Shown in pieces: positions 25,809-34,671 of a stretch of 64,000 bases of DNA. Position 1 is the stretch's first letter, and each line of letters begins with the position of its first letter. The notes beneath the pieces are model-generated. The model was not told where the DNA came from and did not search any database. It worked only from the letters and a program-made list of their open reading frames with translations. Origin of the DNA: Terriglobus sp. RCC_193. Its GTDB lineage: Bacteria; Acidobacteriota; Terriglobia; Terriglobales; Acidobacteriaceae. The stretch is from the NCBI RefSeq assembly GCF_041355105.1, contig NZ_JBFUPK010000002.1, positions 558,001 through 622,000 of the forward strand. The letters run 5' to 3'. The position numbers were made by a program, and so were the translations under genes.

Positions 25809-26783
25809 ATGAAAGCAGTCATCATTCCAGCAGCAGGCGCATCCCCTGTCTTCGGTGAATTTCGCGAACCTTCTGCTATTGAGGGCAAGGTCATCGTGAA
25901 TGTGCACGCCTCTGCCCTGAGCCAGCTCAGCAAGATGCGTTCGTCCGGCGCGCACTACAGCTCTGAGGGCGTCTTCCCCTCGGTCCCGGGCGTGGATGGT
26001 ACAGGCATCACGCAGGATGGCAGACGCGTGTACTTTGCCCTGCCCGAAACCCCCTTCGGTGCGCTGGCGGAACAATCGCTGGTGGAGGAGAAACTCTGCA
26101 TCCCTCTCCCGGACAATCTGGACGACATTACCGCTGCGGCGATGGCCAATCCCGGCATGTCTGCCTGGGCGGCGCTGGTGGAGCGCGCAAAGTTCGTCCG
26201 CGGCGAAACGGTACTCATCAACGGTGCGACCGGCTCCGCAGGCAGCATGGCCGTGCAGGTGGCAAAGTATCTGGGCGCAGGGCGGATCCTGGTCAGTGGT
26301 CGCAACGCAGAGAAGCTGGAAGCGTTACGCAAACTCGGCGCAGACGAGGTGATCCCGTTCACCATCGACGCCGATCATCCCGACGGCGCGGACACATTCC
26401 AGCAGGCGTTGAAACCGCATTTCGGCAGCGGTATCGACGTGGTGCTGGATTACCTGTGGGGTGGCAGCGCACGCGCCATCATCGCGGCCATTGCCCGGTA
26501 TTCCGCGGAAGCTCACCGCGTTCGCTTTGTGCAGATTGGCTCTGCATCGGGCGAAAACAGTATTGACCTTCCCTCCGCGGCACTGCGTTCTTCCGCGATT
26601 GAACTCATGGGCAGCGGCCTGAAATCTGTCCCCATGAACAAACTGATGGAAGGCATTGCACATATCTTCGAAGGCGCAGCCCAGGGAGCATTTCAGATCG
26701 CCCTGGCCACGCTGCCGCTGGAGAAGATTGCGGAAGCATGGCAGGCGCCCGGCGAGCCGCGCATGGTGGTCACCATTCCATAG
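25809..26783 (+). CDS. Zinc-free quinone oxidoreductase, MDR superfamily
   Basis: A 324-residue medium-chain reductase. The NADPH-binding motif is VLINGATGSAGSMAVQVAKYLGAG, and the catalytic-domain block MANPGMSAWAALVERAKF precedes it. The structural and catalytic zinc Cys residues of alcohol dehydrogenases are absent, as in quinone reductases. It should reduce quinones or enones with NADPH in the cytoplasm. The start MKAVIIPAAG has AAGGAACACC upstream. The divergent azoR gene suggests joint control by a quinone-responsive regulator, which is not encoded here. The stop lies 6 bases from the convergent esterase stop. Confidence 0.9.
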   Translation: MKAVIIPAAGASPVFGEFREPSAIEGKVIVNVHASALSQLSKMRSSGAHYSSEGVFPSVPGVDGTGITQDGRRVYFALPETPFGALAEQSLVEEKLCIPLPDNLDDITAAAMANPGMSAWAALVERAKFVRGETVLINGATGSAGSMAVQVAKYLGAGRILVSGRNAEKLEALRKLGADEVIPFTIDADHPDGADTFQQALKPHFGSGIDVVLDYLWGGSARAIIAAIARYSAEAHRVRFVQIGSASGENSIDLPSAALRSSAIELMGSGLKSVPMNKLMEGIAHIFEGAAQGAFQIALATLPLEKIAEAWQAPGEPRMVVTIP

Positions 26784-26789
26784 CCATCG

Positions 26790-27896
26790 TCATTTGCACG
26801 GTGCTGCGGTAAAGCACAGATTTTTGCTGAAGAATGGCATCACATGGTTCTGAAAACGGTCGGCGACGGCGCTGGTATGCGTTCCCTCGTAGATCTCGAA
26901 GCCATTCGCAATGCCGTTGGTTTCCATGATTTCGTGAAACTTCTTCGCGTCTACACGCAGACCATCCTGATCGCCCACGTCCATGGAAATGGCCTTGTAG
27001 CGCTTTAACGCCCAGATGTACTGGTCCACAAAAGCGAGCGGTGCATTTGCGGCCCACTTTGCCAGAACCTCCGGCTGCGGTTTGCCATCCTTCACAGGCA
27101 GATCAAAGTAATACGGCGGGTTCTTCGGATTGGGCGACCACGCGGCAGCCGTTGCGAACTGCGCCCGCACGCCGAACGGCAGCTTCGCCATGTCCTCTGG
27201 TGTCTTGATATCTGCCAGAATCTTTTCCATATCCGGAGCGTTGGCAGGTGCCGGACCACCGGCCACGCGCGGCGACATACAGCAGGGACTCATGATGTAC
27301 AGGCTGCCAAACACATCGGAATGTTTCATGCCGATGCGGCTTGCACCATAACCGCCCATGGAATGCCCCACCAGGCCGCGACTCTCCCGCTTTGCCAGCG
27401 TGCGATAGTGCGCGTCCACGTATGCCACCACGTCACGCGCTACGTAATTTTCAAAGTCGCCCGTGGTTACGGAACTGGAGTACATGGAACCGTTATGCAG
27501 GGTCTTCGAATCCGGCAGAACGACAATCATCTCCTGCGCGCCCAGGCCAAATGCGCCTTCGATCGTCTGCGGCACACGAATCTCTTTGCTCCACTGGTCG
27601 GCCCCGATGGAGTATCCGTGCAGCGCGTACACCACGGGATATCGTTTGTTCTTTGCCTTGTCATACCCGGGCGGCAGAAACACCAGTGCGTCCCGATCCA
27701 CAGCGTCGCCCTCCAGATTGCCTTCCAGAGAAGCCCCATGAATCTTGATGCGATCCACGCGAACCGGCCTGGCACCGGCCACAACGGGCGGCACAATGGT
27801 CTTCACCTGCGCGGAAAAAGCAGGCAATATCAGAGACAAGCCGAGACCGGCCAGTAATGTACGGGATAAAAAGAAATGGAAGGAACGGTAGCGCAT
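26790..27896 (-). CDS. Secreted esterase, CE1/antigen 85-like
   Basis: A 368-residue exported alpha/beta hydrolase. The signal peptide spans the first 30 residues (LLAGLGLSLILPAFSAQ). YPVVYALHGYSIGADQW is the oxyanion region and GLVGHSMGGYGASRIG the nucleophile elbow. The acidic residue is probably in ISMDVGDQDGL and the His in YEGTHTSAVADRF. Members include feruloyl and acetylxylan esterases and S-formylglutathione hydrolase; the export signal favours a polysaccharide esterase. The two Cys pairs (SPCCMS and the C-terminal FTAAPC) are compatible with a disulfide. A 17-base palindrome lies upstream (27947-27963). Confidence 0.82.
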   Translation of the reverse strand: MRYRSFHFFLSRTLLAGLGLSLILPAFSAQVKTIVPPVVAGARPVRVDRIKIHGASLEGNLEGDAVDRDALVFLPPGYDKAKNKRYPVVYALHGYSIGADQWSKEIRVPQTIEGAFGLGAQEMIVVLPDSKTLHNGSMYSSSVTTGDFENYVARDVVAYVDAHYRTLAKRESRGLVGHSMGGYGASRIGMKHSDVFGSLYIMSPCCMSPRVAGGPAPANAPDMEKILADIKTPEDMAKLPFGVRAQFATAAAWSPNPKNPPYYFDLPVKDGKPQPEVLAKWAANAPLAFVDQYIWALKRYKAISMDVGDQDGLRVDAKKFHEIMETNGIANGFEIYEGTHTSAVADRFQNHVMPFFSKNLCFTAAPCK

Positions 27897-27946
27897 GGTA
27901 AATCAGGCTCCGGAAAGGAAATTATTTTGAAAACCAGAGCATCATT

Positions 27947-27963
27947 ACAGAAATAGTTTCTGT
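27947..27963. promoter_or_regulatory. Palindromic candidate operator before the CE1 esterase
   Basis: ACAGAAA-TAG-TTTCTGT is a perfect 7+7 inverted repeat 51-67 bases upstream of the esterase start. Size and symmetry fit a dimeric regulator site. Confidence 0.45.
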
Positions 27964-28077
27964 TGTGAAGAAAAGATTTTTTTATCAGCCGGGAGCGACC
28001 AGCATCTCCGCCAACGCATGGGAGGAAACCTGTCCATGCCGCAAATTCATACTGATTCGAATACCGCGGAATGCACG

Positions 28078-29757
28078 TTACGGCAGCTCAAACTCCATCA
28101 TTGCCTGCGTGGTGAACGTGCGCGCCTTGCCGCCCAGAACATACGGTTTATAGCGCCACTGCTGCACCGCGTTCAATGCGGCATCGCGAAGCTGCACCGG
28201 ACCGCTGATCACGCGCGCCGCAGCGACATTGCCAGACGTATCCACCACGGCTTCCACCTTCACCGCGCCTGCCACATGTGCCGCAGATGCTGCCGGAGGA
28301 TAGGTGGCCGCTGGGCTATAGACGAGGTTTGAGGCCATCACCCCCAGCGATGTAGGTCTCACTATTCCCGCAGGCGCTGATCCAGCCGCGGTATTCGATG
28401 CGCCAAGAGGCGGCGGCACATTAGCCTTGGCCATCAAGACATCGTTGTTGTTAGGCGGAGTACGGCGCAGCAACCGGGGATAGCGACGCCCCGTGCTGTC
28501 GTACTCAGCTTCCTGCTCCTTCGTCAGACCAGGCCGGTCAAGCTGCTTCGACAGCGTGCCTGCGGAGACAGTTGCGGGAGCCGCTGGTTTCGACGTGCTT
28601 GCCGGCGATCGCACGATGGGCGCGGACGTATTCGGCGCTGGTGATGCAGCAGAAGGACGCGAGACTGCCGCTGGCGGGGGCGCAACGGAGGCCACCTGCT
28701 GCGGAGCGGATGGCGCGGCCAGGTGAGCGACGTGGGTTTGCGGTGCAGGGGCGGGCTGCCGATGCGAGGACACCGCAGTGCGTGAGGAATGGCTATTCTT
28801 CGGCGCTGCCGAGGGCCGGATCGGTGCGACGCTGGGCGCGGGCTGTTCCACAACAGGGGTTTCCGGCACAGGCTGCTTCACAAACGGAGCTTCCGCCGCA
28901 GGCGTTGCGGCATTCCCTTCAATCACCGGAGCGGGCGTTGCAACAGCTTCGGGCGCTGCGGAAGTGTTGCGATAGAACCACCATCCTGCCAGCGCCGCCA
29001 GCATAAGCACGGCGGCCAATGCGACCCATACAAAGGACTTTCGCCGGGTATCGTCGGCAGTCTCCACGTCCACACGCGAGAACCGAATCGGCGTATCCAG
29101 AACCGGCCGTACGGAGGGCGCTTCAACAGTCTCGATAGGGAGCAGTGTTTCTGCTTCAGAAGCCACACGAACGGGCGAACCGGATGGAGGGAACCGAGCA
29201 ACAGACGGCGCGACGGGCGTTTTCACCACATCCGTGGCAGGCAGATCGGTCGCAACCGGAATCGCAACTACACCAGGCGTAGGCTGCCGGGAAACAACAG
29301 GCTCGGGAATACCTGGCTGGGAAGTCGGGACGGAGCTCTTTGCTGATGGATGCAGCCTGTCATGCGCTTCCATGACAAAGCGCAGAAGATCGTGCGCCAC
29401 ATTTTCATCGGCCTCTGCGGCCAGTTGTTTTCCTGCCGCTGCCAGCGCCACCACACCCAGCATTTCGCCATAACGAACTGCGCTGCCACGGCGATGCAGC
29501 ATGACCCACACATGCGACGTCAGGTCGCGATGAAACCCGCGATCCTCGCGCAACCGCTGGGCTACTTGCGCCAGCGCCTGGGGCTTTTCCACAGCAATAC
29601 CCGCCGTGGTGAAAAACTCGGACATCTCCGCGATCTCATCCGCGTAACGGACGGACACATCCTCAAGTTGTGACGGCTGTAGCATCTCGGCGTAAAACCT
29701 TCCCTGGGGAATGGACGAATCCTGCCCATCTATAAGCGTACAGACACGGAAACTCAT
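28078..29757 (-). CDS. TonB-like energy transducer with extra N-terminal domain
   Basis: A 559-residue protein in four parts. Residues 1-130 are a helical domain (MSFRVCTLIDGQ; ADEIAEMSEFF; QRLREDRGFHRDLTSHVWVMLHRRG). Next come a Pro/Val-rich linker, a single membrane helix at about 238-260 (SFVWVALAAVLMLAALAGWWF), a long Pro/Ala-rich periplasmic stalk, and a C-terminal TonB_C domain (VKVEAVVDTSGNVAAARVISGP, then AALNAVQQWRYKPY). It probably passes energy to TonB-dependent receptors such as the three encoded at 46254-57274. The N-terminal domain is cytoplasmic and unrecognised. Start is uncertain: 29757, or 29685 with a better GGGAAGG. An earlier in-frame ATG at 29850 lies in a repeat copy. 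Confidence 0.8.
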   Translation of the reverse strand: MSFRVCTLIDGQDSSIPQGRFYAEMLQPSQLEDVSVRYADEIAEMSEFFTTAGIAVEKPQALAQVAQRLREDRGFHRDLTSHVWVMLHRRGSAVRYGEMLGVVALAAAGKQLAAEADENVAHDLLRFVMEAHDRLHPSAKSSVPTSQPGIPEPVVSRQPTPGVVAIPVATDLPATDVVKTPVAPSVARFPPSGSPVRVASEAETLLPIETVEAPSVRPVLDTPIRFSRVDVETADDTRRKSFVWVALAAVLMLAALAGWWFYRNTSAAPEAVATPAPVIEGNAATPAAEAPFVKQPVPETPVVEQPAPSVAPIRPSAAPKNSHSSRTAVSSHRQPAPAPQTHVAHLAAPSAPQQVASVAPPPAAVSRPSAASPAPNTSAPIVRSPASTSKPAAPATVSAGTLSKQLDRPGLTKEQEAEYDSTGRRYPRLLRRTPPNNNDVLMAKANVPPPLGASNTAAGSAPAGIVRPTSLGVMASNLVYSPAATYPPAASAAHVAGAVKVEAVVDTSGNVAAARVISGPVQLRDAALNAVQQWRYKPYVLGGKARTFTTQAMMEFELP

Positions 29758-30087
29758 CGAGCGTTGTCGTTTTACGGCGTTCGTAGCAGAGGTCATACGG
29801 CCAAAAGCCGTCGTCTTGCGCAAAGCCGAAGGGATCTGCTTTCTTTTCATGCAACTGCGCTGCCAAAGAAAAACCCGGAACGTGGGCCGCAGACTACATA
29901 GAGCGCACAGAAGTATTCATCCGATAGACAACCCGGGCAGATCCTTCAACTTCGGTCCTCTCGGGGATGACACAAGGAGAGGTGTTATCCACGTAGCGTA
30001 AGAAAAAGATTCGCTCTGCGGCAAGGGGATTCAAAAGCAAAGACGGACGCCGAAGCGTCCATCTCTGCAAAGCATTGCAAACAGAAA
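29758..30087. repeat. Degenerate inverted repeat pair R4/R5
   Basis: R4 (29793-29843, plus orientation) keeps the hairpin ACGGCCAAAAGCCGT and a GCCGAAGGGATCTGCTTTC tail. R5 (29937-29971, minus orientation) reads GCAGATCCTTC...GGGGATGAC. The two form an inverted pair with a 93-base loop. The stretch also holds the secF terminator. No other gene is supported. Confidence 0.6.
30040..30062 (-). terminator. Terminator of the yajC-secD-secF operon
   Basis: Read on the minus strand, GGACGC-TTCG-GCGTCC is a hairpin with a stable UUCG tetraloop (stem 30045-30060). It is followed by a T-rich run. Confidence 0.8.
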
Positions 30088-31035
30088 TTAGGCCGTGGCC
30101 TTGCGTCCTGTTTGAAGACCTGTGCTCTTACCCTTGCTGCTGCGCCAGTCGGTGTAGGCCACCAACATGGGCGCAGCCACCGCGATAGACGAGTAGGTAC
30201 CGATCAAAATACCCACCACCAGCGCGAACGAGAAGCCGTGCAGCACTTCGCCGCCAAACAGGTACAGCGCCAGCACCGTAAGGAACGTAAGGCCTGAAGT
30301 CAGAATCGTTCGCGACAGCGTCTGGTTGATGCTCTTGTTCACCACTTCGCTCAACGTGGCGCGACGCATCAGTTGCAGGTTCTCGCGGATACGGTCAAAG
30401 ACCACGATCGTATCGTTCATGGAGTAACCCACCAGCGTCAGGATGGCCGCGATCACCGTCAGCGTAATCTCCTGGTTCGTCAGCGAGAACGCGCCGATGG
30501 TGATCAACGTGTCATGGAAGACAGCGATCACGGCCGCCGCGCCATAGATGAACTCAAAGCGGAACCACAGGTATGCCAGCATGCCCAGCAGCGACCACAG
30601 AATGGCCCAGCCTGCCTGCCGCGTTAGCTGCTTACCCGCCGTGGGCCCCACGGTGTACGCGTCTTCCACCTTGCTGGGGGAGTCGGTGTAGTTGGTGGCC
30701 AGAGCCTTCACCACGGTCGCGCGCGCGGAGTCAGAGTTGCTGTCGCTTGTCTCCGGCAGCGTGATCACAGCCTCGTAACCATTGGCGCCGTTCAGGCGCT
30801 GGATGCTGGCGTCGTGAATACCGGCGCGGTCCATGGCCGTGCGCAGATGCTCTTCGTTCGGCGGCTGCGGAAACGACACGCGCACCTGCGTGCCACCCTT
30901 GAAGTCAATGCCCACGGGAATGTGGTGCCAGAACAGCATGCTCAGCACGCCCGCCACGGAGAAGATCAGCGAGAAGCCAAGAAACAGCCACTTCTTGCTG
31001 AGCCAGTCGATGTTGCTATCGCGAAATAATTCCAC
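30088..31035 (-). CDS. secF: Protein translocase subunit SecF
   Basis: A 315-residue inner-membrane protein with six membrane helices and a first periplasmic loop. Landmarks are GIDFKGGTQVRVSF after helix 1, WAILWSLLGMLAYLWFRFEFIYG, and IAAILTLVGYSMNDTIVVFDRIRENL, the strongly conserved SecF block. With SecD it forms the proton-driven complex that helps finish protein export. The GTG start has GAGG at good distance. It is 26 bases after secD and last in the yajC-secD-secF operon; the UUCG hairpin follows. Confidence 0.96.
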   Translation of the reverse strand: MELFRDSNIDWLSKKWLFLGFSLIFSVAGVLSMLFWHHIPVGIDFKGGTQVRVSFPQPPNEEHLRTAMDRAGIHDASIQRLNGANGYEAVITLPETSDSNSDSARATVVKALATNYTDSPSKVEDAYTVGPTAGKQLTRQAGWAILWSLLGMLAYLWFRFEFIYGAAAVIAVFHDTLITIGAFSLTNQEITLTVIAAILTLVGYSMNDTIVVFDRIRENLQLMRRATLSEVVNKSINQTLSRTILTSGLTFLTVLALYLFGGEVLHGFSFALVVGILIGTYSSIAVAAPMLVAYTDWRSSKGKSTGLQTGRKATA

Positions 31036-31061
31036 TTGCGAAACCTCGGTGTTTCCAGAAA

Positions 31062-32633
31062 CTAAATTGACAGAGCTTCGCCGCGCGTCTTGCGCTGCAG
31101 AAGGCTGTCAAAGATCACGCGCGAAACGAACACTGCCGTAAACAGGTTGGCCAACAGACCAAACATCAGCGTCACGGCAAAGCCACGCACCGGGCCCGTT
31201 CCCACAAAGAACAGGATCAGCGCAGAGACGATGGTCGTTACGTGGGTATCCAGAATGGTGGTCCAGGCATGATCGAATCCGCCGAAGACGGCCGCGCTGG
31301 CGTTCTTGCCCACGCGAATTTCTTCACGAATGCGCTCAAAGATCAGCACGTTCGAATCCACGCCCATACCGATGGTCAGGATCACACCCGCGATGCCCGG
31401 CAGCGTCAGCGTTGATCCCGTGAAGCCCATGAAACCCAGCAGGATGACCAGGTTCAGAATCAGCGCCAGGTCCGCGTTGATGCCCGCACCCTTGTAGTAG
31501 ATGAGCATGAAGATCATCACGGCCATCATGCCGACGACCGATGCGATCACACCCTGACGAATGCTGGTGGCGCCCAGCGAAGGCCCGACCGTGTGCGTCT
31601 CCAGGAAGACAATCGACGCGGGCAGCGAACCGGTGCGCAGCATCAGCGACAGGTCGCTTGCCGTCTGTTTGGTGAAGCCGCCGCCGCTGATCTGGCCCTG
31701 GTCGCGGATGGCGCCGTTGATGTTCGCCACTTCACGTACCTTGTTGTCCAGCACAATGGCCATCTGCTTGCCAATGTTGGTGCTGGTGTACGCATAGAAG
31801 CGGTCGCCTGCGCCGGTGGTCAGCGTAAAGGAAACGTCCGGGCGTCCGGCCTCATCCTGCGACGCACGAGCATCGCGGAAATCCGGTCCCTGCACCACAG
31901 CAATGCGCTTCAACGACCACCACGACTGGTCACCCAGCGCGTTGCCGCCCTGCACCAGAACCGAGTCCGGCTGCAGCTGCATCTGTGCGTCCTGCTCCGT
32001 GTTGAACGGTCCGCCGGTTACCTCGTGAATCTCAAGGCGCGCCGTCGACTGGATCACATCGCGAACGTGGTCGGCATTATCAATGCCGGGCAGTTCGACA
32101 AGGATCTGGTCCTCGCCCAATCCATACTTCTGGATCACCGGCTCGGCCACACCCAGCGAGTCCACACGGCTGCGGATCGTCTCAATCGACGTCTCCAGCG
32201 TGCGTTCGCGCAGGTCCTTCACCTCGGCCAGCTTCATCGTCAGCTTGTAGCCGTCGCTGGTCGAGGCCAGATCGTACGCGGAGAACTGAGTTGCGCTCAG
32301 CGCATCGCGCACGGCGGTCATATTGGTCTGCGGCACGCCGCTCACCACGATGACCGGCTGCGCTGGATCAGGCTTGTTCGCACGTGCGCCGGGAGCCAGC
32401 TTGGTAACCGCATCCTGCGCGCGCACCATGTCGTTGTCGCTGCTGGCAGCCACGGCTTCCGCCGTCTTTACCTGCAACACAATATGCGTACCGCCGCGAA
32501 GGTCAAGGCCTAGATGAATGCGCCGTGTGATCGACTCCTTCAGCCCGCCGTGCGGGATACCGAAGATGCCGTAAAGAAACACCACCAGGATGGCGATGAT
32601 AAGCGCGATTTTGCCGTTCAGATTCTTCTGCAT
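31062..32633 (-). CDS. secD: Protein translocase subunit SecD
   Basis: A 523-residue protein: one N-terminal helix, a large periplasmic domain (IHLGLDLRGGTHIVLQVKT; RIRSRVDSLGVAEPVIQKYG), then five membrane helices with VILTIGMGVDSNVLIFERIREE. The Asp in GMGVDSNVLIFER is the proton-path residue known from SecD. It pulls substrates through the SecYEG channel from the periplasmic side. It sits between yajC (67 bases upstream) and secF (26 bases downstream). Confidence 0.97.
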   Translation of the reverse strand: MQKNLNGKIALIIAILVVFLYGIFGIPHGGLKESITRRIHLGLDLRGGTHIVLQVKTAEAVAASSDNDMVRAQDAVTKLAPGARANKPDPAQPVIVVSGVPQTNMTAVRDALSATQFSAYDLASTSDGYKLTMKLAEVKDLRERTLETSIETIRSRVDSLGVAEPVIQKYGLGEDQILVELPGIDNADHVRDVIQSTARLEIHEVTGGPFNTEQDAQMQLQPDSVLVQGGNALGDQSWWSLKRIAVVQGPDFRDARASQDEAGRPDVSFTLTTGAGDRFYAYTSTNIGKQMAIVLDNKVREVANINGAIRDQGQISGGGFTKQTASDLSLMLRTGSLPASIVFLETHTVGPSLGATSIRQGVIASVVGMMAVMIFMLIYYKGAGINADLALILNLVILLGFMGFTGSTLTLPGIAGVILTIGMGVDSNVLIFERIREEIRVGKNASAAVFGGFDHAWTTILDTHVTTIVSALILFFVGTGPVRGFAVTLMFGLLANLFTAVFVSRVIFDSLLQRKTRGEALSI

Positions 32634-32700
32634 GGATATCTATCTAAGGCCGTGAGTGCTCCACATCTCGCTTCTGAGAGATGGGCTTCCTCACCAGAAC

Positions 32701-33033
32701 TTACTGTTCCGCCTCTTCCTCCGTGGTCACGGATGAAATGGCGGTCTTCAGAAACTCAAGCTTGATGCCGTCCGGCTGCGTGCGGACGATCACCGCATCG
32801 TCCTTCAGGCTGAGGATAGTGCCACGGATGCCGCCCGTCGTAGCAACGCGATCACCGGACTTCAGCTGCGAAAGCTGCTGGTTCCACTTCTTCTGCTTGC
32901 GCTGGTTGGGAATGGCCGTGAGCAGCACCATACCGATGAGAAGAACGGGCAGCAGCAGGCTGAATCCGCCAAACGCGGAGCCGCCGCTGGATTGAAAGAA
33001 GTAGAGAGCAAACAATGCGTGCACAGGGAACAT
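32701..33033 (-). CDS. yajC: Preprotein translocase subunit YajC
   Basis: A 110-residue protein with one membrane helix (GGFSLLLPVLLIGMVLLTAIPNQR). The standard YajC block follows: QRKQKKWNQQLSQLKSGDRVATTGGIRGTILSLKDD. MFPVHALFALYFF at 33033 is taken as start because all sequence before it lacks family similarity and the length then matches YajC. YajC joins the SecDF complex. It heads the operon yajC-secD-secF. Confidence 0.94.
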   Translation of the reverse strand: MFPVHALFALYFFQSSGGSAFGGFSLLLPVLLIGMVLLTAIPNQRKQKKWNQQLSQLKSGDRVATTGGIRGTILSLKDDAVIVRTQPDGIKLEFLKTAISSVTTEEEAEQ

Positions 33034-33281
33034 CCTTGATTCCGCGCCCGCAATTGGTTCGCGGGCGAAATTCGTGCACCAGATGTCAGTGGATTTGCCC
33101 GGCAGGGGTACCCGCTCCCACCGGGACGCGGAAACACCAGCCGGTAAAAGACAGAGGGGTGCTAGTCCAATATGCTCAAGGAATCCCGTCACAGTGTCAA
33201 GATTTCGCATTTGCACAGCGCCGTCACGGATGTATTCTCAGGCATGTCATCACCCTCCGGCCTTGCCCAGATGTCCTGTAA

Positions 33282-33593
33282 AGGGCTGCTGGCGCTTCTG
33301 TTGCTCACGGCCATATCATCGCCAACGGCGCACCGATGTCGCTGCTGGTGATGCGCCTGTCCGTGATGCCGGAAGTGCAGGGCCATCCCATCGTGGACCA
33401 CACCGGCATGACCGGCGAATACAATTGGAAGCTGGACTGGGCACCGGAACTCAGCGCACCTGCTGCCGACGCGAGCGATCTTCCGTCTTTATTGGAAGCC
33501 CTGCAGCAGCAACTCGGCCTGCGTCTGGTGGCCACAAAGACCGCTGTCCCCGCCATTCAGGTGGATAGCATCATCCGGCCCTCACGGGACTGA
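33282..33593 (+). pseudogene. C-terminal remnant of a TIGR03435-type soil protein
   Basis: An open stretch of about 100 codons follows a stop at 33279. It reads HIIANGAPMSLLVMRLSVMPEVQGHPIVDHTGMTGEYNWKLDWAPE, then PSLLEALQQQLGLRLVATKTAVPAIQVDSIIRPS. This matches the last third of the TIGR03435 acidobacterial family: the G-x-P-VVD-x-TGLTG-x-Y-F-KL-W core and the LQEQLGLKL-x-x-x-KAPV-x-x-xVIDH tail. The family is normally about 250-400 residues, so the N-terminal two thirds are missing and no ribosome site is seen. The protein's role is unknown in any case. Confidence 0.7.
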
Positions 33594-33782
33594 TATCGGT
33601 CTTTCCCCGGAACTGCGGTCGTTTGTGGCTCCCGCCTTGCTGTCTTTCCGGTAGAAGATGCGGCGGCACTGCACACACTCCCACGGATATAACCCAAACC
33701 GCCAAAGCACGTGGCGTTCCAGCCAGGTTCTCTTAGGCCACCTGCGTAGTACACGGCCCGGACAATCACAGCGAAACAACAT
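33582..33782 (-). CDS. Small Cys-containing protein of unknown function
   Basis: A possible 66-residue protein. It has CDC near the start and the segment WLERHVLWRFGLYPWECVQCRRIFYRK, in which a CxxC pair and an aromatic/basic pattern look like half of a zinc ribbon. Similar short Cys proteins exist in acidobacteria from memory, but no family name can be given. There is an in-frame stop just before the ATG and no clear ribosome site. It overlaps the tail of the TIGR03435 remnant by 12 bases on the opposite strand. Confidence 0.45.
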   Translation of the reverse strand: MLFRCDCPGRVLRRWPKRTWLERHVLWRFGLYPWECVQCRRIFYRKDSKAGATNDRSSGERPISVP

Positions 33783-34025
33783 CGCAAAAATTTACGCGCT
33801 ACATCTGCAACATGCAAACGCCATTTCTACCCTTATGGTCCTCGTGCGGACATGAAACCACCAGTGACATCACCGGAAGCATCACGTGACCCATAATGGC
33901 TTACCTCCTGACTGACGTTCACTCTCTGCAAGGATGCGCGTTTTCACGCAAACATATCGTCTTCGACGCCGTATGCTGAAGGCACTTCACCTTTGATTCA
34001 CCCATTGCTGATGAGGAACATCGCT
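33594..34025. other. Gene-poor stretch before the cytochrome c gene
   Basis: Apart from the small protein at 33582-33782 I see no supported gene, hairpin or promoter here. With the TIGR03435 remnant it looks like decaying sequence. Confidence 0.4.
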
Positions 34026-34616
34026 ATGAAGACGCTGCTGCGAACGCTTGCATCTCTGCTGCTACTGGCTGGCCTTGCAGCCCTGGCAACCGTGGTGTGG
34101 GCGCGACACACAGGTGGATTCAGCGCACGAACGACGCCCTCCTTTTTGGAAACGGCCCTGGCACGATACGCCCGCAGCCTTGCCATACCTGCCTCTGCAA
34201 AGTCGCTGCCAAACCCCATTGTCGACTCACCCCAGGTGCAGCATGAAGCCATGGCGCACTACGCTGACCACTGCGCTTCCTGCCACGCCAATGATGGCTC
34301 CGGCGACACAATGTACGGCAACGGGCTCTATCCCAAACCGCCCGATCTTCGACTTGCCGCCACGCAGAATCTTAGCGATGGAGAGCTGTTTTTCATCATC
34401 CAGAACGGCGTACGGCTCACCGGAATGCCCGCCTTCGGCGCACCCAACGACGAAGGCTCAGAGTCATGGAAGCTGGTCCGTTTTCTCCGCCACCTTCCGA
34501 AGATCACGCCAACTGAGGTCGAGGAGATGAATGGCATGAATCCCAAGAGCCCGGATGAATTACAAGAAGAGAAACAGGAACAGGAATTTCTGAACGGTTC
34601 CCCCGCCGCGCGGTAA
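34026..34616 (+). CDS. Membrane-anchored or exported c-type cytochrome
   Basis: A 196-residue protein with an N-terminal hydrophobic segment (LRTLASLLLLAGLAALATVVWA) that anchors or exports it. A single heme-binding motif CASCH has Cys83, Cys86 and His87. The distal Met is likely in RLTGMPAFGAP. The fold is cytochrome c class I and carries a charged Glu-rich tail. It should pass electrons in the periplasm; the partner is unknown. GAGGAA lies upstream of ATG 34026. The stop sits inside a 20-base tandem duplication that extends into the next gene's leader. Confidence 0.88.
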   Translation: MKTLLRTLASLLLLAGLAALATVVWARHTGGFSARTTPSFLETALARYARSLAIPASAKSLPNPIVDSPQVQHEAMAHYADHCASCHANDGSGDTMYGNGLYPKPPDLRLAATQNLSDGELFFIIQNGVRLTGMPAFGAPNDEGSESWKLVRFLRHLPKITPTEVEEMNGMNPKSPDELQEEKQEQEFLNGSPAAR

Positions 34617-34644
34617 CGTTGAAAGCCGCGCAGTAACTTTGAAA
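34605..34644 (+). repeat. Two-unit 20-bp tandem repeat at a gene junction
   Basis: GCCGCGCGGTAACGTTGAAA (34605-34624) is followed directly by GCCGCGCAGTAACTTTGAAA (34625-34644), 18 of 20 identical. The first unit contains the cytochrome stop codon. Confidence 0.75.
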
Positions 34645-34671
34645 GTAGTTAGGAAAGGAAACGAACCACTC

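Noticed and set aside
33074-33568. A 164-codon plus-strand frame overlapping the yajC leader and the TIGR03435 remnant
   Set aside because: Pro/Arg/Cys-rich with no family signal; the remnant frame explains the conserved signal.
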